Counted from the first letter of the stretch, positions 8,486-17,315 are shown. The stretch is 45,271 nucleotides of DNA from an uncultured Saprospiraceae bacterium (GCA_937924035.1 CALDTK010000092.1:1-45271), one strand, 5' to 3'. A program made the numbers and translations. The notes: generated from the letters alone by a model not told the origin.

Positions 8486-8750
8486 GCAAAAAAGCGAGCA
8501 AAACACGGCCCTTACCCCCCAGCGGAACCGGTCTCACTCGCTTCGTAAGCTCCAGAAGGAGCATACATCTGCTGGCCGAGAAGGCCATATTTTGTTGGCT
8601 GATTAAGCCATGTTTTCTGCCGTAGCGACGTAGGCCACGCTAGAAAATGATTGAGCTTCCGGACACAACCCTACCCCCCGATAGTCGGTCTTTCCACTCA
8701 ATCTAGAACCCGAAGGTTCGTCTCGTCACACCCTCAATAAGTTGGGGAGG
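8486..8750 (-). ncRNA. Candidate structured RNA: two similar modules flanking a chain of hairpins
   Basis: Two modules share ACAC, CCCT(T)ACCCCCC, CGGTCT and CACTC in the same order. Each is closed by a 7-bp stem: AAGCGAG 8492-8498 with CTCGCTT 8537-8543, and GATTGAG 8649-8655 with CTCAATC 8697-8703. Between them are four hairpins: 8549-8562 (GCTCC/GGAGC), 8573-8587 (TGGCC/GGCCA), 8596-8610 (TGGCT/AGCCA), and 8613-8647 (TTTTC plus TAGCG with CGCTA plus GAAAA). A further hairpin, 8706-8719, forms a C(UUCG)G tetraloop only if transcribed leftward. The left module's stem is followed leftward by TTTTTT, like a terminator. These two points favour the minus strand. It does not match what I know of RNase P RNA, tmRNA, SRP RNA or common riboswitches. 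The family and even the strand remain inference. Confidence 0.5.
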
Positions 8751-8976
8751 GGAGCGTCGATTGGTAAAGATTTTATTGGTTAGTTGGATGCAGATGGGCT
8801 GGAAGGCCTCTCTGATCAACGTTTGCATAAGTTCGAAAACCGTGCCATTTGGGTTACTCAGCGGGAGTTTCCCATTTTGTTACGCTCGTTTGCGTCAACG
8901 TCCGCTATAAGGCAAAGTGCGGGCCAAAACTGCCATTCGCGGTTGAATTTTGTGATTTTACTCGTAGAGATAAGTT

Positions 8977-8992
8977 TACCTAATATTAGGTA
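8977..8992. promoter_or_regulatory. 16-base perfect palindrome, possible operator
   Basis: TACCTAATATTAGGTA reads the same on both strands, about 120 bases before the start of the orphan gene at 9110. It has the form of a dimeric regulator site, but no regulator is encoded nearby. Confidence 0.35.
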
Positions 8993-9109
8993 TGGCTACC
9001 CTTGGGCTGGCTATAGATTATTTTGATTCTAGTCTTCCTTGACTATGTAGGTTGAGGGCGTTGTAAATTTTTGAGGTGCTTCTTAGTCTGACATTTCTAT
9101 ATTCAGGTT

Positions 9110-10669
9110 ATGATAGAATACTTATTCGTGCATTTTCGACATTCATCCTCAATCCTATGTTGCTTTCTCATCGTTTGCTGTTATTGTACTAATCTTTCAG
9201 CCCAGATAGGCATTGCGAGCTATGATCTCCGAGGTTCAGGTACTGAAAGCCAGCAGGCTGAGTTTAGAGCCTCACTCCTAAAGACACTCGATGGTCAACG
9301 TTTTGTTGATGATAATGAAAACCTTAGTCAAGACAGCATAATTTTTATTTCCCTAGAATCAAATAGTGGATTTTGGAAAAATGCTGTCAATGTTTGGCAG
9401 GATACGAATCAAGTGGCCAATAAGGCACAGGTGAAGGTCTCTAACTTGATGTACGTTTCTGTAGCTTTAGTGAAGGGCGGTACTGGTGAGGTTATTCGCT
9501 ATCGAGTGCCTTACATCAAAGACCTCGTGCTACTTGAAAATGATTTAGACAAATCTATCTATACCTCGGTGACAGTGTCTGACACAAAAAAAACAGGTTA
9601 CATAACGATCACCCTTCCAGAAGAAAAATTAAGTTCTGCTCCAGCTTTGGCGAAATCTGAAAACGATTCTCTCAAAAGGTGGGGGGCAAAAGCTTTTGCG
9701 CCTTACGTCAAAGAGCTTCAAGCTCAAATGCGAAAGGGAGCAGTAGAAAAGATTGCGGAAATTGTGAACGTTGTTGTTGGGCCATGGAAGTATGAACTCC
9801 CCACGACGTACAAGCTGTTTCGTTCTCAAGCTAGAGATGGTTTTGCTTTCATCGCCCCTAAAGGAGTACAGCGAGAATCATTGGCAGCTACCGTCATGCA
9901 ACAGAGTGGAGGAATACACCTTCCATCTCCTGTCTATAGATACGCTAACTGCAAGCAAGATGATCAAGGAAGCATGAAGACGCCGATGGCATTGATTACA
10001 GCAGGCCTAGGATTGTTGAAAATAGATGAAAGTGCTACATCCCTTCCTGAAGAAAAAGTCTTTCTAACTGCAGATTTAGCGCACTTCTATAAAGATGATG
10101 CAATAGATCCTAGCGATAAAGTAACGGTTGCTTTAAACTCCTTTTCCTACGAAGAATCCATTCGGAGTTTAGCTGAAAGTTTGGCGGCGAGTAGGTACGC
10201 CTCGTTCCAGCTAAAAGGAATCACGAAAAGACTAGCAGAGACTGGTAAAACAGGATTAGAAAAGCCTCAAGTTGAGATTGGATACAACGGCAACCGAATT
10301 GAAATAAAGACGAACGGAGAAAGTAAACCTTATTCTACTCCAGTATCGCCCAACTCAACATCACGTATTTTGCTCAGGCTCCTCCCTCATTTTCCAGCTC
10401 CTACGAGAATTGTACAGAGTAAGGTGAAAAAAGGAAAGCTGAAGTCTGGGGTTGTCGCGACACCGCTTACTATCGCTATGATTGGTTCGAGTGGAGTTGA
10501 TGTCGGTATCGGAGACACCTATACTACTGAATCTGAGGCGCTCATTAACTTCGGTGCAAGCGATAAACATTCCCACTTGAAAACGTTCCGAGTGTTTAGT
10601 GGCGAAGAAGCTCTTTTTCAAGCCCAAGAGAATAATACGAGACTTTGGATGCTTGATCGAATTCGATAA
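9110..10669 (+). CDS. Secreted protein of unknown family
   Basis: 519 residues. A hydrophobic N-terminal segment (about residues 12-30, rich in Cys and ending LSAQ) is a plausible signal peptide. The mature part starts IGIASYDLRGSG and has mixed alpha/beta character, with no transmembrane helix, no repeats and no T9SS sorting domain at the C-terminus. Patches such as ITITLPEEKL and VAVALNSFSYEES-like stretches do not match a family I know. It stands alone between the structured region and htpG, with a possible weak promoter (TTG at 9039, TAAATTTTTG at 9064-9073). A two-mismatch 14-mer variant lies at 9644-9657. I cannot assign a function. Confidence 0.75.
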   Translation: MIEYLFVHFRHSSSILCCFLIVCCYCTNLSAQIGIASYDLRGSGTESQQAEFRASLLKTLDGQRFVDDNENLSQDSIIFISLESNSGFWKNAVNVWQDTNQVANKAQVKVSNLMYVSVALVKGGTGEVIRYRVPYIKDLVLLENDLDKSIYTSVTVSDTKKTGYITITLPEEKLSSAPALAKSENDSLKRWGAKAFAPYVKELQAQMRKGAVEKIAEIVNVVVGPWKYELPTTYKLFRSQARDGFAFIAPKGVQRESLAATVMQQSGGIHLPSPVYRYANCKQDDQGSMKTPMALITAGLGLLKIDESATSLPEEKVFLTADLAHFYKDDAIDPSDKVTVALNSFSYEESIRSLAESLAASRYASFQLKGITKRLAETGKTGLEKPQVEIGYNGNRIEIKTNGESKPYSTPVSPNSTSRILLRLLPHFPAPTRIVQSKVKKGKLKSGVVATPLTIAMIGSSGVDVGIGDTYTTESEALINFGASDKHSHLKTFRVFSGEEALFQAQENNTRLWMLDRIR

Positions 10670-10769
10670 TGCGGCGATTTGACGACCTGAATGAGTTTTG
10701 GTGATCTTGAGAACTATACTAAAAGTCATTCTGTCACCCTACATCTCACAGCTTCAGCCATCAATGCTT

Positions 10770-10783
10770 GTTTTGGCGAAAGC
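10770..10783 (+). repeat. Dispersed 14-mer, exact, plus orientation
   Basis: Intergenic, 110 bases before the htpG start and 100 bases after the preceding stop. Confidence 0.85.
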
Positions 10784-10892
10784 AGACTGACGGACTGACA
10801 GGATAATCCTCATGGATTGACCTTTGATGTATATGTGCCATGTCTTGGCCATGCCATGCCATATAAAACTACCACTCAAAGAAATCTCTGCT

Positions 10893-12815
10893 ATGTCTAC
10901 GATGACCAAAGGCCAAATTTCGGTCGAAACGGAAAACATCTTTCCAATCATCAAGCAATTCCTGTACAACGATCAGGAAATTTTCTTGCGCGAACTCGTT
11001 TCTAACGCTGTTGATGCTACCTCAAAAGTCAAAGCTGCAGCTCGTAAAGGCGATTTTGATGGGGAACTCGGCGATCTAACCATCAATATTGCTGTCGATA
11101 AGGATGCGAAGACCATCACAATCTCCGATCATGGTATCGGGATGACCCGCGAAGAGGTTGAGAAGTATCTCAATCAAGTTGCCTTCTCAAGTGCAGGCGA
11201 CTTCCTAGAGAAGTACAAAGACAACCTTAACGTCATTGGAAAATTCGGTCTCGGATTTTACTCAGCCTTCATGGTGGCCGATCGCGTTGAAGTAGTAACG
11301 AGGGGTTACTCAAGTGATCAAGCAACTCGCTGGGAATGCGAAGGACAGCCTGAGTACATGATCGGTGATGCTGAGCGCGAAATGCGTGGGACAGACATTA
11401 TCCTGCACGTCAGTGAGGATGCTGTAGAGTATCTTGAAAAAGAAAAAATCGAAGGACTACTCACCAAGTATTGCCGCTTCCTTCCTGTTCCAATTCAGTT
11501 TGGAATGAAGACGGAGACGACCTACGAGACCGTCAAAGAGATGGTCAAGGAGAAGGACGAAGACGGTAACGAGACGGAGGTCGAAAAGGACGTTGAGAAG
11601 CCAATCGAAAATGAGGTGGCCAATGTCATTAACGCTGTTGAGCCTATCTGGAAGAAGAGTCCTTCAGACCTCACCGATGAGGACTACAAGGCATTCTACA
11701 AAGAGCTTCATCCTTACGGACCTGATCCGTTATTCTGGATTCACCTCAACATTGACTATCCGTTCAATTTGACAGGAGTCTTGTATTTCCCACCGCTTCA
11801 AAATCAGTTTGAAGTGCAGAAGAACAACATCGCGTTGTATTCTAATCAAGTATATGTTACGGATGAGGTAAAGGACATCGTACCTGAGTTTTTGATGTTC
11901 CTCCATGGTATCATTGACTCACCAGATATCCCATTGAATGTAAGTCGTTCGGCCTTACAGAGTGATCGTCAGGTCAAGCAAATCACGGGTTACATCTCTA
12001 AGAAGGTATCGGAGAAATTGCACGAGATTTTCAAAAATGATCGTGAAGACTTCAATAGCAAGTGGAAGGATCTCGGTCCGATCGTGAAGTACGGTATGTT
12101 GACTGAAGACAAGTTCTATGACCGCGCGAGCAAATTTGCGATCATGCAAGAGCTCGACGGGAGCTTCTTCACGTTTGAAGAGTTGAAAGAGAAGATCGGT
12201 GAGACTCAAAAGGATAAGCACGACAAGATTATCGCCCTCTACTCAACCGGAGCTGATGATCAGGCGAGCTACATCGAATCTGCTCGTAACCGTGATTACA
12301 CCATCCTAGAGTTCGGTCATGTAATTGACAACCACTGGATGCAAAAGATCGAGCAGAAGGGTGGAGACTTCACTTTTGTACGTGTTGATTCGGATACCAT
12401 TGACAACCTCATCCAAAAGGACGAGGAGCGTGAAAGCGTGATGTCTGAAGACCAGCAAAAAGCGGTCGAAGGCATTTTCGAGAAGGTTGTCAAGGCTAGT
12501 GGAAATGGCCAAGTGCAGATGCAAGCTCTTTCTCCTGAGGATATGCCTGTGCAGATCACACGTAACGAGTTTATGCGTCGCATGACCGAAATGCAGCAAA
12601 TGCAAGGTGGAGGAATGGGCAACATGCCTGAGTTCTACAATGTGGTTATCAATACCAATCACCCGCTTGTAGCTGAGAAGTTAGCTAATGCAGAAGGTGA
12701 GTATGGTGAGATGCTTGCTAAGCAGTTGACGGACCTTGCGCGCCTTAATCAAGGAATGCTAAAAGGTAAGGAGTTGGCTGACTTCGTGAAGCGAAGTGTA
12801 GAAGGCTTGAGCTAA
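10893..12815 (+). CDS. htpG: Molecular chaperone HtpG (bacterial Hsp90)
   Basis: HtpG is a cytosolic ATP-driven dimeric chaperone. I start it at ATG 10893 because the family begins MTKGQISVETENIF or close to it. The frame is open further upstream to 10824, but that part looks non-coding. The 640-residue protein has the GHKL ATPase domain: FLRELVSNAVDA with catalytic Glu34 and Mg-binding Asn38, DHGIGMT (Asp79) and GKFGLGFYSAF. The middle domain has DSPDIPLNVSRSALQSD, and the C-terminal dimerisation domain includes a Met/Gln-rich stretch (MTEMQQMQGGG) typical of client-binding surfaces. An acidic, Lys-rich linker of about 30 residues (near 225-255) separates the first two domains. It is monocistronic with a strong terminator. 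Confidence 0.97.
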   Translation: MSTMTKGQISVETENIFPIIKQFLYNDQEIFLRELVSNAVDATSKVKAAARKGDFDGELGDLTINIAVDKDAKTITISDHGIGMTREEVEKYLNQVAFSSAGDFLEKYKDNLNVIGKFGLGFYSAFMVADRVEVVTRGYSSDQATRWECEGQPEYMIGDAEREMRGTDIILHVSEDAVEYLEKEKIEGLLTKYCRFLPVPIQFGMKTETTYETVKEMVKEKDEDGNETEVEKDVEKPIENEVANVINAVEPIWKKSPSDLTDEDYKAFYKELHPYGPDPLFWIHLNIDYPFNLTGVLYFPPLQNQFEVQKNNIALYSNQVYVTDEVKDIVPEFLMFLHGIIDSPDIPLNVSRSALQSDRQVKQITGYISKKVSEKLHEIFKNDREDFNSKWKDLGPIVKYGMLTEDKFYDRASKFAIMQELDGSFFTFEELKEKIGETQKDKHDKIIALYSTGADDQASYIESARNRDYTILEFGHVIDNHWMQKIEQKGGDFTFVRVDSDTIDNLIQKDEERESVMSEDQQKAVEGIFEKVVKASGNGQVQMQALSPEDMPVQITRNEFMRRMTEMQQMQGGGMGNMPEFYNVVINTNHPLVAEKLANAEGEYGEMLAKQLTDLARLNQGMLKGKELADFVKRSVEGLS

Positions 12816-12850
12816 GAGCTTCTATCAGCTTTCGCAAAAACATTGATATC

Positions 12851-12890
12851 GCCCCTGCTCGACTTAAGTCGGGTAGGGGCGGTTTTTTTT
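12851..12890 (+). terminator. Intrinsic terminator after htpG
   Basis: GCCCCT (12851-12856) pairs with AGGGGC (12875-12880) around the inner palindrome CGACTTAAGTCG (12860-12871). A run of eight T follows at 12883-12890. Confidence 0.9.
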
Positions 12891-12948
12891 GAAAGCTGAG
12901 ACGAACAGAGAAAAAGAGCAACATTTTTATAGTATGACTTGTTAGAAT

Positions 12949-12963
12949 GATAGTAAAACTATC
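12949..12963 (+). promoter_or_regulatory. Small hairpin immediately before a start codon
   Basis: GATAGT, AAA, ACTATC ends 3 bases before the ATG at 12967. It could be an operator or could limit ribosome access. The evidence is only the symmetry. Confidence 0.25.
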
Positions 12964-12966
12964 ACA

Positions 12967-13641
12967 ATGCGTTTCTTCTCATTTTTCTTGCTTATTTCAC
13001 TCCTTACTGCTTGTTCGGGAACTGGCAAAGTTTCCAAGTCACCTGAAGTGAATAAGCCATTAGAACAGATCACGTCGATTGAAAGAGGGATTCTCCCATT
13101 GGTCGAGTTTCACATTTATGATGATCCTTCGGGGATTCGATTGTATTGGGCTACTGAGTTAGAAGAAAATTCTGCGCTCTTTCATGTTGAGCGTTCGGGC
13201 AATGGTACCTCTTGGGAAGAAATCGGAACAGTTGTCGCTAGCGGTAAAACGACCGAACGCACTCCTTATCGCCATCTAGACGAAAGGCCTTACAGCGGAA
13301 ATAATTTTTACCGAATTGTATTGGAGGACATAGATGGAGTTCAACAAGAGTCAGAAGTAAAGTCGATAAAGCACTTCGGTTTTTTCAATTTAACGATGTT
13401 CCCAAATCCTGCCGCGTTGGGCCAGCAGATAACCTTAAACTTTGAAGGGGAAGAGCACCACGAGTTTCAGGTCGAATTAATCGATAAATACGGCACTCGG
13501 TTACAGCGTGAGAGCTATGAATCTGACTGGGGGACCAATCAGCTTTCGTTTATCCCAAAAGCAACTAGGAGGGGGAAATATTTCGTGCGCGTCTACCTAG
13601 ATGATTATCCTGTGCAATCCTTTACGTTACAGTTGAAGTAG
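12967..13641 (+). CDS. Lipoprotein with a C-terminal T9SS type A-like domain
   Basis: 224 residues. The N-terminus MRFFSFFLLISLLTAC is a lipoprotein signal with lipobox LTAC (Cys16). Residues about 45-125 look like the beta-sandwich that often precedes sorting domains in this phylum: IRLYWATELEENSALFHVERS, then NFYRIVLEDIDG. Residues about 137-224 resemble a Por secretion (type A) domain: LTMFPNPAA, ELIDKYGTRLQRE, and GKYFVRVYLDD with a final hydrophobic strand. That combination is unusual, since T9SS cargo normally carries a type I signal peptide. Either the cysteine is not lipidated or this is a surface lipoprotein. It is monocistronic and its role is unknown. Confidence 0.7.
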   Translation: MRFFSFFLLISLLTACSGTGKVSKSPEVNKPLEQITSIERGILPLVEFHIYDDPSGIRLYWATELEENSALFHVERSGNGTSWEEIGTVVASGKTTERTPYRHLDERPYSGNNFYRIVLEDIDGVQQESEVKSIKHFGFFNLTMFPNPAALGQQITLNFEGEEHHEFQVELIDKYGTRLQRESYESDWGTNQLSFIPKATRRGKYFVRVYLDDYPVQSFTLQLK

Positions 13642-13700
13642 CACTAGCTTAGGCACGCTCTAGGAAGCACACCTTGGCTATATGTCACTCCAAGTCCGAC

Positions 13701-15128
13701 CTAACAGTCACTCAAAAACACCCCTACAGCCAAACCTCCTTCAGAAGTCTCTTTGTACTTCGAGCTCATGTCTTTAGCTGTCTCCCACATGGTGGAGACC
13801 ACTTTGTCTAGCGGTACTTTCGCATCTTTTGGGTCAGAACCAAGGGCTAGTTCACAAGCACTGATAGCCTTGATGGCTCCCATAGAATTCCGCTCAATAC
13901 AAGGAATTTGCACCAATCCACCAATTGGATCGCATGTAAGTCCGAGGTGATGTTCCATGGCGATTTCGGCAGCCATAAGCACCTGTTCAGGAGTGCCACC
14001 TGAAAGCTCTGTTAAGGCGCCAGCAGCCATGGCCGATGAAACGCCAATCTCTGCCTGACAGCCACCCATGGCCGCAGAAATAGTCGCCCCTTTCTTAAAA
14101 ATGCTACCGATCTCTCCTGCAACAAGCAGGAAACGTTTGATCTCATCGAAACCACCCGCGTGATTTTCGATGACAAGGTAATACATCAGGACAGCAGGAA
14201 TAACGCCCGCGCTACCATTGGTTGGTGCAGTAACGACTCGACCTAGCGAGGCGTTGACTTCATTTACAGCGAGCGCGAACGTGCTTACCCATTGCAAAAT
14301 CTCTCTGAACTTCACTTCAGTACGACGAATAGTGATTAGCCATTCTTCCGCATTTTGATAAGGCTTTTGATCGCGTAGCAGTCGTTTATTGAGATTAAAA
14401 GCCCTTCTGGCCACATCCAATCCTCCTGGCAATTTGCCCTCAGTATGACAGCCGATGTACATGCACTCAAGCATAGTGTCCCAGATACGCTTCAGCCCTA
14501 AGTCCACTTCAGCTTCAGAGCGAAGTGCGGATTCATTGGCTGCGACGATCTCAGAAATTGATTTGCCTTCCGCAGTACAATGCGCTAAAAGCTCAACTCC
14601 TTTAGTTATTGGAAAAGGGAATGCTGCAAAAGCTGCAGCCTGCTTTTTTTTATTGTCACGCTCCTCTACGACTACAAAGCCACCACCGATTGAGTAGTAG
14701 GTCTGTGATGTTTTTACACCACTTGCAAGTGTGGCTTCAAACGTGAGTCCGTTCGCATGAAAAGGGAGAAATTCATTGTGAAAAACAATGTCCACTTCTG
14801 GATCAAAAGTGATGACACTCCCATTCGGTAAATAGAGACACTTGCTTTTTTGGATGTCTGCTACAATTGTAGAAATGCTCTCCACCGGGATTTGCTCGGG
14901 GTCTGTCCCAGAAAGGCCGAGCATAACAGCATAGTCAGTAGCATGACCCTTACCAGTGAGTGAGAGAGAGCCATACATGTGGACGCTAACACGTTGAACC
15001 TCATCCAAGAGGTTCTCCTGCTTCAATAACTCCAACCAGCGCTCGGCTGCTCTCCAAGGTCCAAGGGTGTGAGAACTGGAAGGTCCGACACCAATTTTTA
15101 GCATATCGAAAACAGAGATGCATTCCAT
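13701..15128 (-). CDS. sdaA: L-serine dehydratase (iron-sulfur type, single chain)
   Basis: 475 residues, the length of the fused alpha plus beta form. It deaminates L-serine to pyruvate and ammonia using a [4Fe-4S] cluster in the cytoplasm. The N-terminal beta domain shows [20 protein letters not shown]. The C-terminal alpha domain shows [35 protein letters not shown] and [20 protein letters not shown]. The cysteines in the last two blocks are the expected cluster ligands, along with one late Cys near the C-terminus (CELALGS or the terminal SDC). Start ATG at 15128. It sits 69 bases beyond the aminotransferase gene in the same direction, so the two may be co-transcribed as amino acid catabolic genes. 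Confidence 0.95.
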   Translation of the reverse strand: MECISVFDMLKIGVGPSSSHTLGPWRAAERWLELLKQENLLDEVQRVSVHMYGSLSLTGKGHATDYAVMLGLSGTDPEQIPVESISTIVADIQKSKCLYLPNGSVITFDPEVDIVFHNEFLPFHANGLTFEATLASGVKTSQTYYSIGGGFVVVEERDNKKKQAAAFAAFPFPITKGVELLAHCTAEGKSISEIVAANESALRSEAEVDLGLKRIWDTMLECMYIGCHTEGKLPGGLDVARRAFNLNKRLLRDQKPYQNAEEWLITIRRTEVKFREILQWVSTFALAVNEVNASLGRVVTAPTNGSAGVIPAVLMYYLVIENHAGGFDEIKRFLLVAGEIGSIFKKGATISAAMGGCQAEIGVSSAMAAGALTELSGGTPEQVLMAAEIAMEHHLGLTCDPIGGLVQIPCIERNSMGAIKAISACELALGSDPKDAKVPLDKVVSTMWETAKDMSSKYKETSEGGLAVGVFLSDC

Positions 15129-15197
15129 GGATTATTGCGATTAGGCCCGACAATGTAATCGGATTCAACGAGTAGAATTATCTGAAAGATTGCTGTC

Positions 15198-16382
15198 TTA
15201 CAATTTTCCAATAGCTTTCGCCAAAACGGCACACGCCCAGTCAATCTCTTCATTGGTTATGATCAGTGGTGGAGCGATGCGCAAAGACCTGTCATTGAAT
15301 AAAAACCAGTCCGTGATCAAACCTTCAGCCAAGCAGTGCTGAATCACCGTTTTTACTTGATCGTAATTTAAAAGTTCAACCGCCAACCAAAGACCGACCT
15401 GACGAACGTCCAACACCCCAGGAACCTGTGATAGGTTTTGGCGAAAGCGGACACCTTTCTCTTCGGCTTCAGCAATTAGGTCAATTTTCAATAAAGTTTG
15501 CAACGTAGCCAATGCTGCGGCACAACTTACCGGGTGACCACCAAATGTCGTGATATGACCCAGCACTGGATCGACGCCAAGCAGGGTTGTAAGGGCCTGG
15601 CTCGCTACAAACGCCCCAATCGGCATTCCTCCCCCCATACCTTTTGCAAGCAGGAGGATGTCCGGTACAACCCCATAATGTTCGAAGGCGAAGAGTTTTC
15701 CTGTCCGACCGTAGCCTGCTTGGATCTCATCAAAAACCAACAGCGCCCCGACTTCTGTACATTGGTTGCGCAAGGCCTCAATCCATTCTTGACTTGGTGG
15801 GCGGATTCCCCATTCAGCCTGGACGGTTTCTATAAATACCGCTGCAGTTTGCTCAGTGATTTGACTTAAGCACAAGCTGCAGTTGAAGTCTATGTGACGT
15901 ATGCCAGGAAGTAGCGGTCGATAGGCTTCGGTGAAATAGGATTCAGAATTCAAACTCGCAGCGCCTTGCGTACTGCCATGGTACGCATTGAAACAGCTGA
16001 TGATTTCTGGCCGACCAGTAGCTCGCTTGGCCAATTTCATAGCACCTTCGGTGGCTTCGGTTCCACTATTTACGAAGTATACTGAGTCGAGTGTTGCTGG
16101 CAATTGGTCGGTGAGCAATTTCGCCAAAGCAACCTGAGGGGTAAGCACGTATTCGCCATAAACCATCGTATGCATGTAGGTCTCAGCTTGTTTTTGTACA
16201 GCTGAAACCACAGCAGGATGGCAATGCCCTAAGCTACTCACACCAATTCCTGCAATGAGGTCGAGGTAGCGTTTTCCTTCATTGTCGTATAGGTATACGC
16301 CTTCACCTTTTGCGATTTCCAAGGAAAGCGGTTCATCACTCGTTTGGGCGAGGTGGCGTAAAAAAATCTGTCGTTTCGTCAT
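15198..16382 (-). CDS. Class III PLP-dependent aminotransferase (acetylornithine/ornithine type)
   Basis: 394 residues from ATG 16382; a TTG four codons upstream is possible but less likely. Class III aminotransferases move an amino group from an omega-amino donor to 2-oxoglutarate. Clear family signatures are FVNSGTEATEGAMKLAK (cofactor phosphate), AYHGSTQGAASL, LLVFDEIQAGYGRTGKL (Asp contacts the pyridine nitrogen) and LLAKGMGGGMPIGAF, where the Lys (about 247) is the Schiff-base residue. The best neighbours by memory are aspartate aminotransferase family proteins annotated as acetylornithine or ornithine transaminases. The exact substrate cannot be fixed from sequence. Two exact 14-mers lie within the gene, one only 16 bases from its stop. 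Confidence 0.85.
   Translation of the reverse strand: MTKRQIFLRHLAQTSDEPLSLEIAKGEGVYLYDNEGKRYLDLIAGIGVSSLGHCHPAVVSAVQKQAETYMHTMVYGEYVLTPQVALAKLLTDQLPATLDSVYFVNSGTEATEGAMKLAKRATGRPEIISCFNAYHGSTQGAASLNSESYFTEAYRPLLPGIRHIDFNCSLCLSQITEQTAAVFIETVQAEWGIRPPSQEWIEALRNQCTEVGALLVFDEIQAGYGRTGKLFAFEHYGVVPDILLLAKGMGGGMPIGAFVASQALTTLLGVDPVLGHITTFGGHPVSCAAALATLQTLLKIDLIAEAEEKGVRFRQNLSQVPGVLDVRQVGLWLAVELLNYDQVKTVIQHCLAEGLITDWFLFNDRSLRIAPPLIITNEEIDWACAVLAKAIGKL
15214..15227 (-). repeat. Dispersed 14-mer, exact, minus orientation
   Basis: In the last codons of the aminotransferase gene, where it encodes V-L-A-K-A in the coding sense. Confidence 0.85.
15435..15448 (+). repeat. Dispersed 14-mer, exact, plus orientation
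   Basis: About 220 bases from the previous copy and inverted relative to it. Read in the gene's sense it encodes R-F-R-Q-N. Confidence 0.85.
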
Positions 16383-16520
16383 TACTAGCCTCAAAGATGC
16401 TCAGCGCATGTTGGATCCCATAAAATTGAATCTAACTACTTGATTCTTCGTTAAGAACACCAGTCTTCCACTAGATTCTAGCAAGAAGAACACATCCATT
16501 TTAATGTTGGGTAGACTGCA

Positions 16521-16562
16521 TAAGCACTTGTTAAAATGCTCCTAGGAGACGGAAAGTGCTTA
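16521..16562. promoter_or_regulatory. Nested inverted repeat upstream of the GH25 gene
   Basis: TAAGCACTT (16521-16529) and AAGTGCTTA (16554-16562) are exact complements and enclose the 10-base palindrome CTCCTAGGAG (16539-16548). It lies 34 bases before the TTG start. No T-run follows, so an operator or a 5' leader structure is more likely than a terminator. Confidence 0.4.
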
Positions 16563-16595
16563 TCTTTAGACTGCCCCTCCCCATGAAATCAGATT

Positions 16596-17315
16596 TTGAG
16601 TAATCTAACCTTCATATCAGCCTTGCTTTGCTGCCTCCTTATTTGGAGCTGCGAGCCTTCCCAGACCGTGCGAAACACCGATTTCAGCATTCAAGGGATT
16701 GATGTCTCTCATCATCAGCAAGAAATTGATTGGGCAACTGTAGCCTCTCAGGATATTCATTTTGCTTTTTTGAAAGCAAGTGAAGGCCTTCAGCATGTCG
16801 ACCCTAACTTTTCAGACAATTGGGCTTCCGCCAAAACAAGCGGTCTAGTCAGAGGTGCTTACCATTTTTATCGAGCGAATAAACCCGCAGAAGTACAATT
16901 CAATAATTTCACGGACAGGGTTGAACTGCAACCTGGCGATCTGCCTCCTGTACTTGATATTGAAACACTGGATGGCGTTTCAAGAGAGGAGCTTATCGCT
17001 GGGATTACAAAGTGGCTAACGCTTGCAGAGATTAAGTACGATGTGAAGCCGGTCATTTATACTAACATCAAGTTCTACTATCGCTACCTCGCAGGGCAGT
17101 TTGATGAATATCCGTTTTGGGTAGCTCGATATGGAACGAAAAAACCTGCCGTCGGTCCTGGCTTACAGTTGGCCTTTTGGCAATACGGTGATCGTGGCCA
17201 GATTCCAGGCATCTCTGGGCCTGTGGACTTGAACATCTTCAACGGAGATAAAGAAGCTTTTGAGGCCATTCTTATCAAAAAGGAAGAGGTGTTGACGATT
17301 AATCAGGCTTGGTAA
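16596..17315 (+). CDS. GH25-type lysozyme lipoprotein (muramidase)
   Basis: 239 residues with a lipoprotein-like signal (SALLCCLLIWSC, Cys19). The rest is one glycoside hydrolase family 25 domain, which cuts the beta-1,4 bond after N-acetylmuramic acid. QGIDVSHHQ (Asp36) and LPPVLDIETLDG (Asp121, Glu123) hold the catalytic acids. HFAFLKASEG, GAYHFYR, YTNIKFYYRYL, FWVARYG and FWQYGDRGQIPGISGPVDLNIF complete the family pattern. An in-frame stop at 16584-16586 forces a start at TTG 16596. Just before it, a tiny frame (ATG AAA TCA GAT TTT GAG TAA, 16583-16603) overlaps the start in another frame, so a small frameshift from an original ATG start is possible. Confidence 0.88.
   Translation: MSNLTFISALLCCLLIWSCEPSQTVRNTDFSIQGIDVSHHQQEIDWATVASQDIHFAFLKASEGLQHVDPNFSDNWASAKTSGLVRGAYHFYRANKPAEVQFNNFTDRVELQPGDLPPVLDIETLDGVSREELIAGITKWLTLAEIKYDVKPVIYTNIKFYYRYLAGQFDEYPFWVARYGTKKPAVGPGLQLAFWQYGDRGQIPGISGPVDLNIFNGDKEAFEAILIKKEEVLTINQAW

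Larger units (their letters stand above)
8444..9109. other. 666-base region with a structured RNA candidate and a palindrome
   Basis: The left half (8486-8750) is packed with short hairpins and is described separately. The right half has no convincing gene; the 80-codon frame at 8784-9026 has no motif and poor composition. It carries a 16-base palindrome at 8977-8992. Confidence 0.5.

Noticed and set aside
8486-8750. RNase P RNA, tmRNA or SRP RNA
   Set aside because: The conserved cores I know (such as GAGGAAAGTCC for RNase P or the tRNA-like ends of tmRNA) are not found on either strand.
8784-9026. An 80-codon rightward reading frame
   Set aside because: No motif, poor composition, overlaps a 16-base palindrome, and no credible start context; likely accidental.
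10824-10892. A longer N-terminus for HtpG
   Set aside because: The extra 23 residues are unlike the family, which starts at or near MTKGQ; the ATG at 10893 is preferred.
12306-12662. Leftward frames of 118 and 102 codons (the second at 12317-12625) opposite htpG
   Set aside because: They are antisense shadows of a well-conserved htpG and have no domain of their own.
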